Positions 13,588 to 13,618 of a stretch of DNA of 13,618 bases are shown here, in pieces. Under the pieces are notes generated by a model that was not told the DNA's origin, did no database searches, and worked only from the letters and a program-made list of their open reading frames with translations. Source of the stretch: JBLHGN01 sp047616325 (GTDB lineage Bacteria; Pseudomonadota; Gammaproteobacteria; Pseudomonadales; Cellvibrionaceae); NCBI GenBank assembly GCA_047616325.1, contig JBLHGN010000075.1, positions 1-13,618 on the forward strand, read 5' to 3'. The position numbers and the translations under genes were made by a program. The first letter of the stretch is position 1, and each line of letters starts with the position of its first letter.

Positions 13588-13618
13588 GCTGTTTAATAGC
13601 TGTCTAATAGCTGTCTAA
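13588..13618 (+). repeat. 11-bp tandem repeat at the window edge
   Basis: GCTGTTTAATA, GCTGTCTAATA, then GCTGTCTA and A: nearly three units of GCTGTYTAATA. The array is cut by the window end, so its full length is unknown. Confidence 0.75.

Noticed and set aside
13493..13618. 41-codon plus-strand frame ending at the last base of the window
   Set aside because: No ribosome binding site; its end is made of the 11-bp tandem repeat, so the open frame is likely chance.
1..13618. CRISPR array, tRNA or rRNA genes
   Set aside because: No regularly spaced repeats with unique spacers and no tRNA or rRNA signature were seen on either strand.

Overview
The window looks like chromosomal DNA of a marine gammaproteobacterium of the Cellvibrionales type (Saccharophagus/Teredinibacter relatives). 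The main clue is a biotin operon in which BioH and BioC form one polypeptide (BioHC), an arrangement I know from Saccharophagus degradans and Teredinibacter turnerae. SrkA, ComF and ElaA homologues fit the same placement. The genus is inferred; no search could be run.

Left part (1-1031): a decayed accessory patch. It holds a DDE transposase of the IS4 superfamily (IS1380-like) on the minus strand, cut by the window edge and lacking its N-terminus, followed by a short plus-strand reading frame that looks like the C-terminal remnant of a regulator. Positions 1283-1867 encode a small outer-membrane beta-barrel protein with an 18-bp tandem duplication just before its ribosome binding site.

Middle (2159-6278): a run of minus-strand genes. 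In transcription order these are comF, srkA, a long intergenic stretch, an 86-residue exported small protein with a GTG start and a perfect Shine-Dalgarno, and a membrane-anchored DUF3014 protein. The two long gaps (3011-3566, 3844-4403) hold inverted repeats and promoter-like boxes but no convincing gene.

Biotin operon (6422-11173): bioB-bioF-bioHC-bioD, tightly packed, with TAATG start/stop overlaps at the last two junctions. Together these cover BioC (malonyl-ACP methylation), BioH (pimeloyl-ACP ester hydrolysis), BioF, BioD and BioB; bioA is not here. A clear BirA operator with an overlapping sigma70 promoter lies in the comF-bioB intergenic region, and the operator also covers the likely comF ribosome binding site.

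Right part (11353-13618): three small plus-strand genes follow the biotin operon. They encode a 99-residue protein that looks like the two end helices of a flagellar rod/hook protein without its middle, a 52-residue protein overlapping it, and a SprA-related HExxH putative metalloprotease. This trio is the most interesting unexplained unit. A convergent elaA-type acetyltransferase follows. Its 5' region carries a 14-bp tandem duplication of the start codon region, a (CATT)8 tetranucleotide tract, a 9-bp inverted repeat and, at the window edge, an 11-bp tandem repeat.
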